From Solibacillus sp. R5-41 (lineage in GTDB: Bacteria > Bacillota > Bacilli > Bacillales_A > Planococcaceae): a stretch of 64,000 nt of DNA. The stretch covers positions 2,348,001 through 2,412,000 of the forward strand of contig NZ_CP024123.1 of the NCBI RefSeq assembly GCF_002736105.1, written 5' to 3'. The position numbers were made by a program, and so were the translations under genes. This document shows, one piece after another, positions 39,091 to 47,502 of the stretch. The first letter of the stretch is position 1, and each line of letters starts with the position of its first letter. The notes beneath the pieces were generated by a model that was given only the letters and a program-made list of their open reading frames with translations, did not search any database and was not told the origin of the DNA.

Positions 39091-39201
39091 CCGTTTTCTG
39101 AAAATTTAATTTTTACAGTGATTTCTCCCTATTTTAGAAAATTCATAATGCTAGTCCGCTCATTTCATCATACAATAGAGATACATAGAGGAGGAATGAA
39201 C

Positions 39202-40761
39202 ATGGATGGTAAAATACTGACATCTTCTTTAGTCCAGCTAAAAGGACAAGAGTTACGGATGATTTATTCGTTGCTCTTTAAAACAAACATCGTCAGCTTA
39301 ATTAGCGCGAAAACGAAAGATTTATTTAATAAAGACGTAGATCATTTTAATGCTTCACTCGAAAAAGAAATTGAAAAGCTTACCCATATTTCGGATGAAG
39401 CACTACAAATTGATTTATTTTTAAAGCTCACTGAAATCTATGAGTTAAAAGGCAGCCAATATGATTCAGCGCTCGAAATTGAACAAAAATGTGCAGAAAT
39501 TATTCAAAGTGCCCATGAGGAAATGCTCAAAGATGAGAAGGAATATAAGGAATTTGTACATAGTGCCAGTGATAAAACAGCACTTCAAATTATGATTCAT
39601 TATCAAATGCAAAAATTATTTTCAGCGTTTGATGGGAAATTTAGAGAGTTTGATGAAAAAGAACGTAATAATTTCACTGAGAAGATTCATCAATTTTTAA
39701 TGGAATTACCAGCTGAAAAACAGGCGCAATTAAAAGAAAAACTCAATATTGATGACTTAACTAATGAAACGGTCCGACAAATAATGGTGACACAAGGTTC
39801 CGTTATCGTACTCTCCATTATTGTTGAAGTTGCTGGCTTTGCTGCGTATACAACATTAACGACTGCGATTGCAACGTCGATGGCAATTGTTGGTGTGACA
39901 CTCCCATTTGGGGTGTATACATTTGCAACAACTCTTTTATCCTTAATTATCAATCCTTTTGTCCTTATTCCACTTGCACTTGGTGGTGGTGGCTGGTTAA
40001 TAACCCGTCAAAATAAACATTTACGCAAAAAATTAGTACCTGTTGTCCTATTACAAATGACCTTACCTTTAATTGTTGGCATTGGACATGAGGAAGTAGA
40101 ACAGCAAAATCTTCAGGCATTTATTGCCCGCTGGCAGCATCAACGCGAGAAACAAAATGAACAAAATACGCAGCTACACCGATTATTAAAAGAAATTGCA
40201 TTTAATGAAAAAAATGCGCGTGCGTTAGAGAAAAAATCAAGTGAAATCTCAAAGGACATTGCCCATTTGATTAGTGAAATGGAGCATCTGCACCGTTCGT
40301 TCAAGCAAATGATTTATAGTATTCAGCCTGGTGAGCAATCCGCTCTTTACACAAGTTTATTAGAAATTTCGGCGAGTAAAAAGGAGCAAATAGCGTCATT
40401 AGAAGTCCAAATGATGAGCAATTCTAAGCAATCCGGCTTTTGGAATACGTTAACTTCGGCCTTTGATAAAAATTCCTATAAAAACGAAATTCGCTCACTT
40501 GAAAAAGATGTCGAGCAAACGGAAAATCAACTTGTTACTGAATTTCTTGCAATGGATTGCGCGATTTTACAATCAGAGCAACAGCGCTACGCAGCCATTC
40601 AAGACCGGATTAGCGAACTCAATCACGAGCGCTCAGATTATTCAAAATCAAGCATCCAAATGCGTCAAGACATTGCAAAGCTCGAAGCGGACTTACTCGA
40701 CGTGAAAAAAGAATTAAAAGAACACCAAAAACGCTTTTATGGCTTAAAAGATATCCTATAG
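39202..40761 (+). CDS. Coiled-coil protein with central hydrophobic hairpin, unknown function
   Basis: A 519-residue protein with no family I recognise. Residues 1-195 are helical and charged; about 200-270 are hydrophobic with two or three membrane-like segments ending in the Gly-rich ALGGGGWL; 290-519 are mostly heptad-rich coiled coil (KKSSEISKDIAHLISEMEHL). The layout resembles membrane-remodelling or septation-type scaffold proteins, but this is only shape. The start is ATG 39202, with GGAGGAATGAAC upstream; the open frame extends 77 codons earlier into the antisense leuA leader and is rejected there. A methyltransferase gene follows after 19 bases. Confidence 0.7.
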   Translation: MDGKILTSSLVQLKGQELRMIYSLLFKTNIVSLISAKTKDLFNKDVDHFNASLEKEIEKLTHISDEALQIDLFLKLTEIYELKGSQYDSALEIEQKCAEIIQSAHEEMLKDEKEYKEFVHSASDKTALQIMIHYQMQKLFSAFDGKFREFDEKERNNFTEKIHQFLMELPAEKQAQLKEKLNIDDLTNETVRQIMVTQGSVIVLSIIVEVAGFAAYTTLTTAIATSMAIVGVTLPFGVYTFATTLLSLIINPFVLIPLALGGGGWLITRQNKHLRKKLVPVVLLQMTLPLIVGIGHEEVEQQNLQAFIARWQHQREKQNEQNTQLHRLLKEIAFNEKNARALEKKSSEISKDIAHLISEMEHLHRSFKQMIYSIQPGEQSALYTSLLEISASKKEQIASLEVQMMSNSKQSGFWNTLTSAFDKNSYKNEIRSLEKDVEQTENQLVTEFLAMDCAILQSEQQRYAAIQDRISELNHERSDYSKSSIQMRQDIAKLEADLLDVKKELKEHQKRFYGLKDIL

Positions 40762-40780
40762 ATAATAGGAGCGAATAAAA

Positions 40781-41578
40781 ATGGACCATTTAATACAATG
40801 CATGAAGATAATTGGCGACGATACAATTCAGCGTACCCAGCTAAAACACCGCATGGCACTTGTCGAGGCTTTTCAAATTCAGAAAGGGATGCGCATCTTA
40901 GAAATCGGCTGTGGCCAAGGGGATACTACAGTTGCATTAGCCGATACCGTTGGGGAAACGGGTTCGATTTTTGCGATTGATCTTGCTTCACCTCATTATG
41001 GTGCACCGATCACACTTGGTGAAGCAGCCGATGCCATTACCCATTCATCACTTGGAAAACGCATCCACTTCCAATTTGAAACGGATTTTTTACAGCTAGA
41101 CATGGACGAAAAATTTGATGTTGCCGTGCTATCTCACTGTTCTTGGTATTTTCACAAGCCGGATGACTTATTGGCCTACTTCAAAAAGCTTAAATCTGTT
41201 GCCGACCGTGTCTGTTTTGCTGAATGGGATCTTGACTATACCTCCCCTTCTCAACGAGCTCATTTTTGTGCAGCGAGTATTTTAGCTCTTTATGAAGCAT
41301 TATTTGAAGGTCAAGGAAATATTCAAAACTTATTCCATAAAGCACAAATAGAGCAACTGTTGATCGAAGCCGGCTTTACGATTGAATCTGAGCAAATAAT
41401 CGATGCCACTTATTTACAAGACGGCGCTTGGGAAGTAGATTATGCGAATGAAGTGCTAGAGCAATTTCAAAAAGCCCCTGCCAAATTCCAAACAATCGTC
41501 ACAAGCTATGGCCAACTAATGAATGACCAAACCGCTGCCATCCATTCGTTAAACAGTTTTATTATTTGTGCGAAGTAA
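40781..41578 (+). CDS. Class I SAM-dependent methyltransferase
   Basis: A 265-residue Rossmann methyltransferase. Motif I is ILEIGCGQGDTTVALAD (SAM binding), the acidic end of strand 2 is IFAIDLA, and motif post-I/IV is FDVAVLSHCSWYF. The acceptor is unknown. TAGGAGCG lies 9 bases before the ATG, and the gene sits 19 bases after the coiled-coil gene, so the two are probably cotranscribed and end at the terminator at 41590. Confidence 0.82.
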   Translation: MDHLIQCMKIIGDDTIQRTQLKHRMALVEAFQIQKGMRILEIGCGQGDTTVALADTVGETGSIFAIDLASPHYGAPITLGEAADAITHSSLGKRIHFQFETDFLQLDMDEKFDVAVLSHCSWYFHKPDDLLAYFKKLKSVADRVCFAEWDLDYTSPSQRAHFCAASILALYEALFEGQGNIQNLFHKAQIEQLLIEAGFTIESEQIIDATYLQDGAWEVDYANEVLEQFQKAPAKFQTIVTSYGQLMNDQTAAIHSLNSFIICAK

Positions 41579-41589
41579 GTTGGCATAAT

Positions 41590-41631
41590 AAAATCCACCA
41601 CATTAACAATGGTTAATGTGGTGGATTTTTG
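41590..41631 (+). terminator. Terminator after the methyltransferase
   Basis: AAAATCCACCACATTAAC pairs with GTTAATGTGGTGGATTTTT, a long perfect stem, 12 bases after the stop codon. Confidence 0.92.
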
Positions 41632-41832
41632 CAGTTATTCGCTCGAACGATTAATTAATACCTTAAACATTTCAGATCTGTAATTATAAATTAAATTTCA
41701 ATTTTGCAAGGTGTCCTTTATTTCCTTAATGCAACGGCAGGCTCAGTGTTAATAAGTTTAACGCTCAACATAATAATAAAGAGTATTAACGCAATTCAAT
41801 CTAATTGGATATCGCTAGTGTAAAACAAGCTG

Positions 41833-41849
41833 TGTTAAACCCCTGTTAA
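41833..41849. promoter_or_regulatory. OmpR-type direct repeat, site 1
   Basis: TGTTAA at 41833 and 41844, 11 bases apart centre to centre. The 40 bases around it resemble those at 42511-42551, on the other side of the secreted repeat-protein gene. Read on the other strand it is TTAACA-N5-TTAACA, like a PhoP box. Confidence 0.45.
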
Positions 41850-41878
41850 TTCCACTACTTTTCAAAAATCTACTATGA

Positions 41879-41922
41879 AAAAGGCTTTGAGAAAACGGTA
41901 ACAACCGTCATTCAAAGCCTTT
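41879..41922 (-). terminator. Terminator of the secreted repeat-protein gene
   Basis: AAAGGCTTTGA pairs with TCAAAGCCTTT with an inner ACGGT/ACCGT stem. On the minus strand it runs into TTTTTCAT. Confidence 0.85.
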
Positions 41923-41936
41923 ACTTTACTATACTT

Positions 41937-42437
41937 TTATTTATTACTTGGTGTTGCTGACATTGACTCAGTTGTTTCTGCAGCTTTTGTTAATTTGCCT
42001 TCTTTTTCAAGTTGTTGGATTAGTTTTTCTACCGTAATCCCTTTTTCTTTCGCCATTTCTTCTAAGTTTATTGGCTCACTTGATTGAACCATTCCTGTTG
42101 ATCCATCTGTCTTAGGGGATTCAATTTCCCCTTCAGCTTTCACAGTTTCCGTTGACGGAACTACTTTTGTCATCTTGCCTTCTTTTTCAAGCTGTTCAAA
42201 TAGTTCCTCTACTGTAATGCCTTTGTCTTTTGCCATTTGTGCGTAGTCTGTGTATTCGCCTGATTTAATTGCTTCTTCTTTACTCATTGTTGCAGTTGAT
42301 CTTGAAACTGCTTGTACTGTGCTTGTTCCATTCGTATTTTTCGCGCTCCAAATATCTGTGTTGCTCGCTGCATATGCCGATCCAGCAACCACGCTTAATC
42401 CTAGAATCACCGATGTAATTGTTAATTTTTTCTTCAT
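41937..42437 (-). CDS. Secreted protein with two 25-residue repeats
   Basis: A 166-residue exported protein: signal peptide about residues 1-23 (cleavage after AYA), then two near-identical modules, MAKDKGITVEELFEQLEKEG and MAKEKGITVEKLIQQLEKEG, separated by a Ser/Thr/Pro-rich linker. Each module looks like a helical hairpin. No catalytic motif is seen. AGGAGG lies 8 bases before the ATG. A direct repeat TGTTAA-N5-TGTTAA at 42535-42551, identical in design to one before the response-regulator gene at 47367, suggests control by that two-component system. Confidence 0.75.
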   Translation of the reverse strand: MKKKLTITSVILGLSVVAGSAYAASNTDIWSAKNTNGTSTVQAVSRSTATMSKEEAIKSGEYTDYAQMAKDKGITVEELFEQLEKEGKMTKVVPSTETVKAEGEIESPKTDGSTGMVQSSEPINLEEMAKEKGITVEKLIQQLEKEGKLTKAAETTESMSATPSNK

Positions 42438-42534
42438 AATAAATTCCTCCTAAAATGTTTTATCTTCTACCCAATAATCTTTAGATACAATGCTGCATCT
42501 TTCCTAATGGATGTCTCCAGTGTATAACAAGCTA

Positions 42535-42551
42535 TGTTAAATCCTTGTTAA
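42535..42551. promoter_or_regulatory. OmpR-type direct repeat, site 2
   Basis: TGTTAA at 42535 and 42546, 11 bases apart, about 100 bases upstream of the secreted repeat-protein ATG. It is a candidate binding site for the response regulator encoded at 46684-47367. Confidence 0.5.
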
Positions 42552-42655
42552 GGGAATTTGATATTGAAAATAAATAAAAAGTTGTTCTTACAAACTGTTG
42601 CTATAAAATAAGGTTTGATTAAAATTACCTCGAAATACGAATTTTATTATAAAAT

Positions 42656-42697
42656 ATAAAAATCCCTTTCGAGTGAATATTGCTCAAAAGGGATTCT
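42656..42697 (-). terminator. Terminator-like hairpin downstream of the phosphoesterase gene
   Basis: AAATCCCTTT pairs with AAAGGGATT, with an inner GAG/CTC. It lies about 240 bases after the phosphoesterase stop on the minus strand. Between them (42698-42939) only short broken frames are seen, such as MLILLAIWFLTTMLPR on the minus strand. Confidence 0.55.
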
Positions 42698-42939
42698 TAT
42701 GTAAAGATTTAAGATAACGTTTTATAAAAAAGTTTCGTCATTTTTTCTGCTTAGCTTTTCAATAACGCTGGAAAGTTTAATCATCCCATAACATGCCGTA
42801 ACACGTTATCTTGGTAACATTGTAGTTAAAAACCAAATAGCTAATAAAATCAACATTAATACTGCTTGCCTATAAATAAACGCATCATATTAACAACATC
42901 TATTGTATCCTTCTCCTTCTAAAAGGCACATTTCCGTTA

Positions 42940-43662
42940 TTATTTTTTCATTTCCACAAATTGATCGTACATAATCTCTTTATAATATTGCTCATATCCT
43001 ACCATTCCTAGTTCCCTCGCAGCGCTAAGCTCGGCTTCTCTATCATACGGAACACGTATAAAATTAATCGAATTAGTTCCATACGAACCATCAACAATAA
43101 CATATGTAGCATCAATTACATCTAAACCTACACTACCCACATTGCAGAGGATACCGATTTCATAAGTTCTTAAAAAAGTTAAGTGAATATCGCCATAAAA
43201 AACAATATCTGGGGTACGTTTTAATTGATGAGATTCGGTTTCTTCACTATTTTCAAAAAGCGACAAACACTCTTCTATTGGATGATACTCAGGTGCAATT
43301 CGCTCGAAAACACTCCTCGGTGATGCATGAAAACAACGAATTAGTTTCCCGTTTAACTCAAATTCAATATGAAAAGGTAAGGAAGCCAGGTAGTTATAAT
43401 CCTCTTCGCTTAGCTGAGTTTGAAACCACTTAATAATTTCGTTATCTGTCTCATCTCGGATAAACACATCCCAATTCCCATAAATGACTTTATCACAATG
43501 CTTTCTAACAAGTTTAATACATTCCGAACCACGTGGCCCCTTGCCTACCAAGTCTCCTAAACAAAATATCTTGTCCACACCACGTTTTTCAATATCCTTT
43601 AGTACCGCTTCTAATGCAGTTAAATTACCATGAATATCTGAAATAATTGCTATTTTTGACAA
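42940..43662 (-). CDS. Calcineurin-like metallophosphoesterase
   Basis: A 240-residue protein of the YfcE/MPE-like group. Metal ligands are visible: D9 and H11 (SDIHGN), D37 (LGDLVGKGP), N63 in GNWD, and a His in FHASPRS. The last box, normally GHTH, reads GDIH here, so one ligand is changed. It probably hydrolyses a phosphodiester or acts on a signalling nucleotide. The start codon is TTG 43662 with GGAGG 7 bases upstream. It is a single gene; 43663-43994 holds no gene. Confidence 0.82.
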   Translation of the reverse strand: MSKIAIISDIHGNLTALEAVLKDIEKRGVDKIFCLGDLVGKGPRGSECIKLVRKHCDKVIYGNWDVFIRDETDNEIIKWFQTQLSEEDYNYLASLPFHIEFELNGKLIRCFHASPRSVFERIAPEYHPIEECLSLFENSEETESHQLKRTPDIVFYGDIHLTFLRTYEIGILCNVGSVGLDVIDATYVIVDGSYGTNSINFIRVPYDREAELSAARELGMVGYEQYYKEIMYDQFVEMKK

Positions 43663-43994
43663 ATTACTTCCTCCTTCAGTAAGATTGTTTTATATTTTAT
43701 AGTATTTTAAAAATAGTAATCCACCCGAGAGAACGAAACAGGTTGCTTTGTCCGAGAGTGCAAACAGAAGAATTGATAATGCCGTAAACAACCCCTTTCC
43801 CTGGTGATTTGAACCAAAAGAAAAATCATACTTTCGATTCAAATCACTAGGGAAGAATGCAGAAAACATGATCCTCTATATTTTGAAATAAGATTTTTAG
43901 AAAAGTATACTTGCCAAATGCGAGACTATATTGACAAACACCGATAGTTTGTTTCAAAGGTATGAAATTTATAAACCCGGCACTCCTGTTTTGC

Positions 43995-44351
43995 TTACTT
44001 TCGGTCTTTCAAAAAATCTTCTTTTTTCCTCGCCCAGGCCATGATCGCTTTGAATACTTCTATGAACTCATAACCCGGGGGTGTCAGTTCGTACTCCACC
44101 TTTTTCGGTGCTTCTGCAATGACATTCTTCCTAAGCAAACCTTCTATTTCTAATTCCTTCAATCGCTCCGTTAACAGCCTGTCCGAAATTCCATCTATCG
44201 CATTAAGTAATTCGTGATAGCGCTTTGGTCCTTCGAATAATTGATAAATAATGATTCCCGTCCAGCGTTTTCCAATAAATTCTATTGCGAGCCGATACAT
44301 TTGGCACGATGATTCAATGCTTGGCTCCCGCTCTATTCCATTCCTGTTCAT
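43995..44351 (-). CDS. HxlR-family winged-helix regulator (YodB/HypR-like)
   Basis: A 118-residue MarR/DUF24-type regulator: IEFIGKRWTGIIIYQLFEGPKRYHEL is the HxlR hallmark, and SDRLLTERLKELEIEGLL is the recognition helix region. The single Cys near the N-terminus (C16, in SSCQMYR) is at the position of the redox-sensing Cys of YodB, CatR and HypR. It is divergent from a nitroreductase gene, the same arrangement as thiol-stress systems in Bacillus. AAGAGG precedes the ATG. Confidence 0.88.
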   Translation of the reverse strand: MNRNGIEREPSIESSCQMYRLAIEFIGKRWTGIIIYQLFEGPKRYHELLNAIDGISDRLLTERLKELEIEGLLRKNVIAEAPKKVEYELTPPGYEFIEVFKAIMAWARKKEDFLKDRK

Positions 44352-44403
44352 TAGCCAAAACCTCTTTTTGTATTTTTCCTCATCATACCATATTACGAAA
44401 AAC

Positions 44404-44433
44404 TTGACAGTTCTAACTTACTAAAAGTATGCT
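44404..44433 (+). promoter_or_regulatory. Nitroreductase promoter with YodB-like operator
   Basis: TTGACA (44404-44409), 18 bases, TATGCT (44428-44433). The spacer and -10 overlap TTACTAAAAGTAT (44418-44430), close to the TTACT-N-AGTAA operator of YodB/CatR regulators. CTTACTAAAA is repeated at 44443. HxlR binding here would block the polymerase. Confidence 0.55.
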
Positions 44434-44480
44434 GTAATTGTACTTACTAAAAATTAGTTCGAATAATAGGAGGAATTCAA

Positions 44481-45098
44481 TTGTCCGAAAAAATTTCTAC
44501 ATTAATTCAAGAACGCCGTTCGGTAAGAAAATACGATCCAAACTTTATTATTGATAAAGAAGAGATTTTAGAAATGTTGAAGGTGGCAACACTTGCACCT
44601 TCTACAAGCAATTTGCAACCTTGGGAATTTATCGTTTTCATAAATCCCGAAGTGAGGAAAGACTTGAGAGCGATTGCGTATAATCAGGAACAAATTGAAA
44701 CGGCTTCAGCTGTCATTGCAGTTTTAGGAGATAAAGAATTTCATAATAATATCGATTCTGTCTATGACAGCATGTCTGAAGCAGGATATATTGATGACGC
44801 CAGAAGAGAAGTACTAGTCGGCAATGCAAAAAAAACCTATCCATATGCACCAGAAGAAGCACGCAAGAATTTAGCAACATTCGATTCCGGACTGGCTGCA
44901 ATGCAATTTATGTTAATCGCTAAGGAACGGGGATACGCTACAGGACCAATGGGCGGCTTCGATAAAGTTAAATTCTCGGAGAGCTTCAATGTACCTGACC
45001 GTTATTTCCCAATTGTACTGATTACGCTAGGCAAAGAAAACGCACCAGCCTATCAAACAACACGCCTCCCGATAGAGGATAAGGTAAAATTCATATAA
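44481..45098 (+). CDS. Nitroreductase-family FMN protein
   Basis: A 205-residue flavin oxidoreductase. The FMN-phosphate site is RRSVRKYDPN, with APSTSNLQPWEFIVF and a late GPMGGFD as expected for NfsA/NfsB/YodC-like reductases that use NAD(P)H on quinones or nitro compounds. The start codon is TTG with AGGAGG 8 bases upstream. Its divergent HxlR regulator and operator suggest induction by quinones, diamide or other electrophiles. Confidence 0.88.
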   Translation: MSEKISTLIQERRSVRKYDPNFIIDKEEILEMLKVATLAPSTSNLQPWEFIVFINPEVRKDLRAIAYNQEQIETASAVIAVLGDKEFHNNIDSVYDSMSEAGYIDDARREVLVGNAKKTYPYAPEEARKNLATFDSGLAAMQFMLIAKERGYATGPMGGFDKVKFSESFNVPDRYFPIVLITLGKENAPAYQTTRLPIEDKVKFI

Positions 45099-45109
45099 GA
45101 CTACTATGA

Positions 45110-45153
45110 GTGCCAGGTTCTTATCGGATTTCGAATTGTTTAGTACCTGGCAT
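45110..45153. repeat. GTGCCAGGT/ACCTGGCAT inverted repeat
   Basis: GTGCCAGGTTC and GTACCTGGCAT form an inverted repeat around about 22 bases, 12 bases after the nitroreductase stop. The same arms occur at 63782-63874. It may work as a terminator but lacks a strong T run (CATCTTTC). Confidence 0.55.
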
Positions 45154-45244
45154 CTTTCAAATATTCAACTGTGTGTATTTTCTTATTAAAATTTTTCGCT
45201 AGTGCTGCTAAAGTGCTATTAATAATACTTGAAGAAATATTCAT
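45140..45244 (-). CDS. Possible 34-residue protein or gene-start remnant
   Basis: From ATG 45244, with GGGAG 9 bases upstream, a short frame reads MNISSSIINSTLAALAKNFN and ends within the inverted repeat at 45143. It has protein-like composition. It may be the truncated start of a lost gene whose remainder was replaced by the repeat. No other gene is seen in 45099-45532. Confidence 0.25.
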   Translation of the reverse strand: MNISSSIINSTLAALAKNFNKKIHTVEYLKDARY

Positions 45245-45373
45245 GCGAAGGAACTCCCTAGTAGAAAATATCCCCAAATTATTACAATAAGTATTTCCAT
45301 CTCTAGTATACTTTTCTTAAAATAAGGGGTAGCGTCAGGAAATCTCATTTACAGCGTTAAAGAAAGTACAATA

Positions 45374-45421
45374 CTAAAAAATCCAATTTCTCAAAATTAA
45401 AATTGAGAAATTGGATTTTTC
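45374..45421. terminator. Terminator downstream of the histidine kinase gene
   Basis: AAAAATCCAATTTCTCAA pairs with TTGAGAAATTGGATTTTT, a perfect long stem with T runs on both strands. Confidence 0.85.
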
Positions 45422-45532
45422 ATTACTCTAGAAAAGCGCCCGATTGTAGAACTAAGAATCACTTTACAAAAAAGCTTTCTTTATCAAACTTTATTTACCT
45501 TCTATTGCTATTGTTATGCCTTTTTCAATTTC

Positions 45533-46684
45533 TTAATTTGTTTTACTAAATGTAAGTTCGAAACATGTACCGCCGTCTTCATTATTTGAAACTTTAATCG
45601 TTCCCCTGTGTTTCGTTACAATGCTTTGCACAATAGAAAGTCCAAGTCCAACCCCGCCCGTTTCACGAGAGCGTGATGTATCTACCCGGTAAAATGGCTC
45701 GAATATCGTATTTTTCAATTCATCAGGGATCTCAATACCTGTGTCTTTGATGGCAACCATTATTTGCCTGTCATTCGATTTCACATGAATCATTACGTTA
45801 CCACCGTCAACATTGTATTTAATGCCATTTTCAACAAGGTTATAAAATGCGCGATAAAGTAAGTTTGGATTTCCGTAAATAACGGTATTATCACATTCCA
45901 AATATAATCGAACCTTTTTTTCATCGGCAATAGGAGCAAGCTCGGCAATCATTTCTTGTAAAACATCCTTCAAGCAAATCGGTTCCTTTTCAAATCCATC
46001 ATTCATATTTGTCATCTCTAAAAGGGCAATGACAAGCTCAGATAATCGTTGAATTTGCTTTTCAAAAATGGTAATGAGTGCATCATATTCATCGGTAGAA
46101 TGGAAGGTTTTCTTTTTAAATACATCTACCTTTGTTTTTAAAACGGCAAGTGGCGTTCGGAGTTCATGTGCTGCATTGGCAGTAAAGCGGCTTTGCATTA
46201 GAAAAGCATCATTTAGCTTATCTGTCATTTCATTAAAAGACTGCGTAAGCTCGGCAATTTCATCATTCGTTGGGGGTATTTCCATTGTTTCTGCTAGATT
46301 ATGCACCGATCGATTATTAATTTGACGATTTAATGTATCTAGTGGTTTTAGCACTTTTCCGGATACATAGTATGTCAGTACGCCACCAGAAACAATGATT
46401 AATAGTAAATAAATGACACTTTCAAATTGAAATTCCGTTCTTGCTTGTTGTGACTCTATGGACGGTGTTGTCATCATAGGGTCAATTGACGGCGTTTGAA
46501 CATTTTCAAAATTATCACGATTTTCAACCGTATTTTGTGCAGGGGATAAAGCAACAGCATCAATTTTCGTTGCCATAATACCGGCTGAGAAATTTAAAAT
46601 GACGGTAAGCCCTACACAGCAAATTGTTAATAGAATAACCATCAAAGCTGTAAGTCGTAGCCGAATTGGCATTTTTTTAAACAT
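45533..46684 (-). CDS. Membrane sensor histidine kinase
   Basis: A 383-residue class I kinase. Membrane segments at about 11-32 and 90-108 flank a short, Met/Pro/Thr-rich outside loop; HAMP spans about 108-165; the phospho-acceptor is H173 in AAHELRTP; the ATP-binding domain has the N box NLVENGIKYN, F box FEPFYR and G2 GGVGLGLS. The G1 box reads DTGIEIP (314-320), with Glu where Gly is expected. Its start overlaps the stop of the regulator gene (TAATG), showing a coupled operon. The signal is unknown. Confidence 0.9.
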   Translation of the reverse strand: MFKKMPIRLRLTALMVILLTICCVGLTVILNFSAGIMATKIDAVALSPAQNTVENRDNFENVQTPSIDPMMTTPSIESQQARTEFQFESVIYLLLIIVSGGVLTYYVSGKVLKPLDTLNRQINNRSVHNLAETMEIPPTNDEIAELTQSFNEMTDKLNDAFLMQSRFTANAAHELRTPLAVLKTKVDVFKKKTFHSTDEYDALITIFEKQIQRLSELVIALLEMTNMNDGFEKEPICLKDVLQEMIAELAPIADEKKVRLYLECDNTVIYGNPNLLYRAFYNLVENGIKYNVDGGNVMIHVKSNDRQIMVAIKDTGIEIPDELKNTIFEPFYRVDTSRSRETGGVGLGLSIVQSIVTKHRGTIKVSNNEDGGTCFELTFSKTN

Positions 46685-47367
46685 TAAGCGTCACCATCAA
46701 TTTTTGTAATATAGTAACCTTCACCAATCTTTGTCCGTATCGGATCATTCTTTAAAAGCGCTTTTAGTTTTTTGCGTAATGTGGCGATGTGCACGCGAAC
46801 AACCCCACTAAAACTATCGGCATGTTGATCCCAAACATGTGCCATCAATTCCTCTTGGCTAACTACTTTCTCTTGGTGAAGTAAGAAGTATTCCAGTAAT
46901 GCGAGCTCTTTTTTTGTTAGGAGCAATTCATTCGCACCCACAAATACTTTGCGTTTAGTTAAATCCATATTGATTTCTCCACAAGTTAAAAGGCTATTTT
47001 CCTGCACAAATTTCCGTCGTAATAAATTTCGTATTCTTGCTTCCAGTTCCGCAAAGTCAAATGGCTTCGTTAAATAATCATTTGCCCCCATATCTAAGCC
47101 TTGCACTTTGTCAATTATACTACTTCTTGCACTTAGTACTAAAACTTTTACTTCTTCATTTTCTTCTCTTATCTTTTCTAACACATGGAATCCGTCCATT
47201 TTCGGAAGATTTAAGTCCAAGATAATTAAGTCATATTTTTCAACAAATGCCAGTTCATAGGCATCTTCTCCATTACCGCAAGTATCCACTGCATAGCCTT
47301 CCATTCGAAGTCCCTCAGCGATCGCTTCCTGTAAATCCAACTCATCTTCAGCAACAAGAATTCTCAT
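46684..47367 (-). CDS. OmpR-family response regulator
   Basis: A 227-residue regulator: receiver domain with phosphorylation site D51 (LIILDLNLPKMDG), acidic pocket VAEDELD and K in YLTKPFD, followed by a winged-helix trans_reg_C domain (ELLLTKKELALLEYFLLH, VVRVHIATLRKKL). The start is ATG 47367 with GAGGTGAT upstream. The divergent spacer holds TGTTAA-N5-TGTTAA (47408-47424), a likely autoregulatory site, also found next to the secreted repeat-protein gene. Confidence 0.92.
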   Translation of the reverse strand: MRILVAEDELDLQEAIAEGLRMEGYAVDTCGNGEDAYELAFVEKYDLIILDLNLPKMDGFHVLEKIREENEEVKVLVLSARSSIIDKVQGLDMGANDYLTKPFDFAELEARIRNLLRRKFVQENSLLTCGEINMDLTKRKVFVGANELLLTKKELALLEYFLLHQEKVVSQEELMAHVWDQHADSFSGVVRVHIATLRKKLKALLKNDPIRTKIGEGYYITKIDGDA

Positions 47368-47407
47368 ATTAAAAATCACCTCAATATCCTAAGTTTAGCT
47401 AGGTATG

Positions 47408-47424
47408 TGTTAAATCTATGTTAA
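47408..47424. promoter_or_regulatory. OmpR-type direct repeat, site 3
   Basis: TGTTAA at 47408 and 47419, 11 bases apart, 41 bases before the regulator start and 79 before the divergent lipoprotein ATG. It could control both. Confidence 0.5.
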
Positions 47425-47502
47425 GTGATTAGATGGAATTGCATTTTTGAAATTGTAACTTTACAAGTATTTCCACGTCTAATCAAATAAGAGGTGAAAT
47501 AA

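Noticed and set aside
38971-39201. 77-codon N-terminal extension of the coiled-coil protein
   Set aside because: It is antisense to the leuA T-box and promoter, and a good ribosome site precedes ATG 39202.
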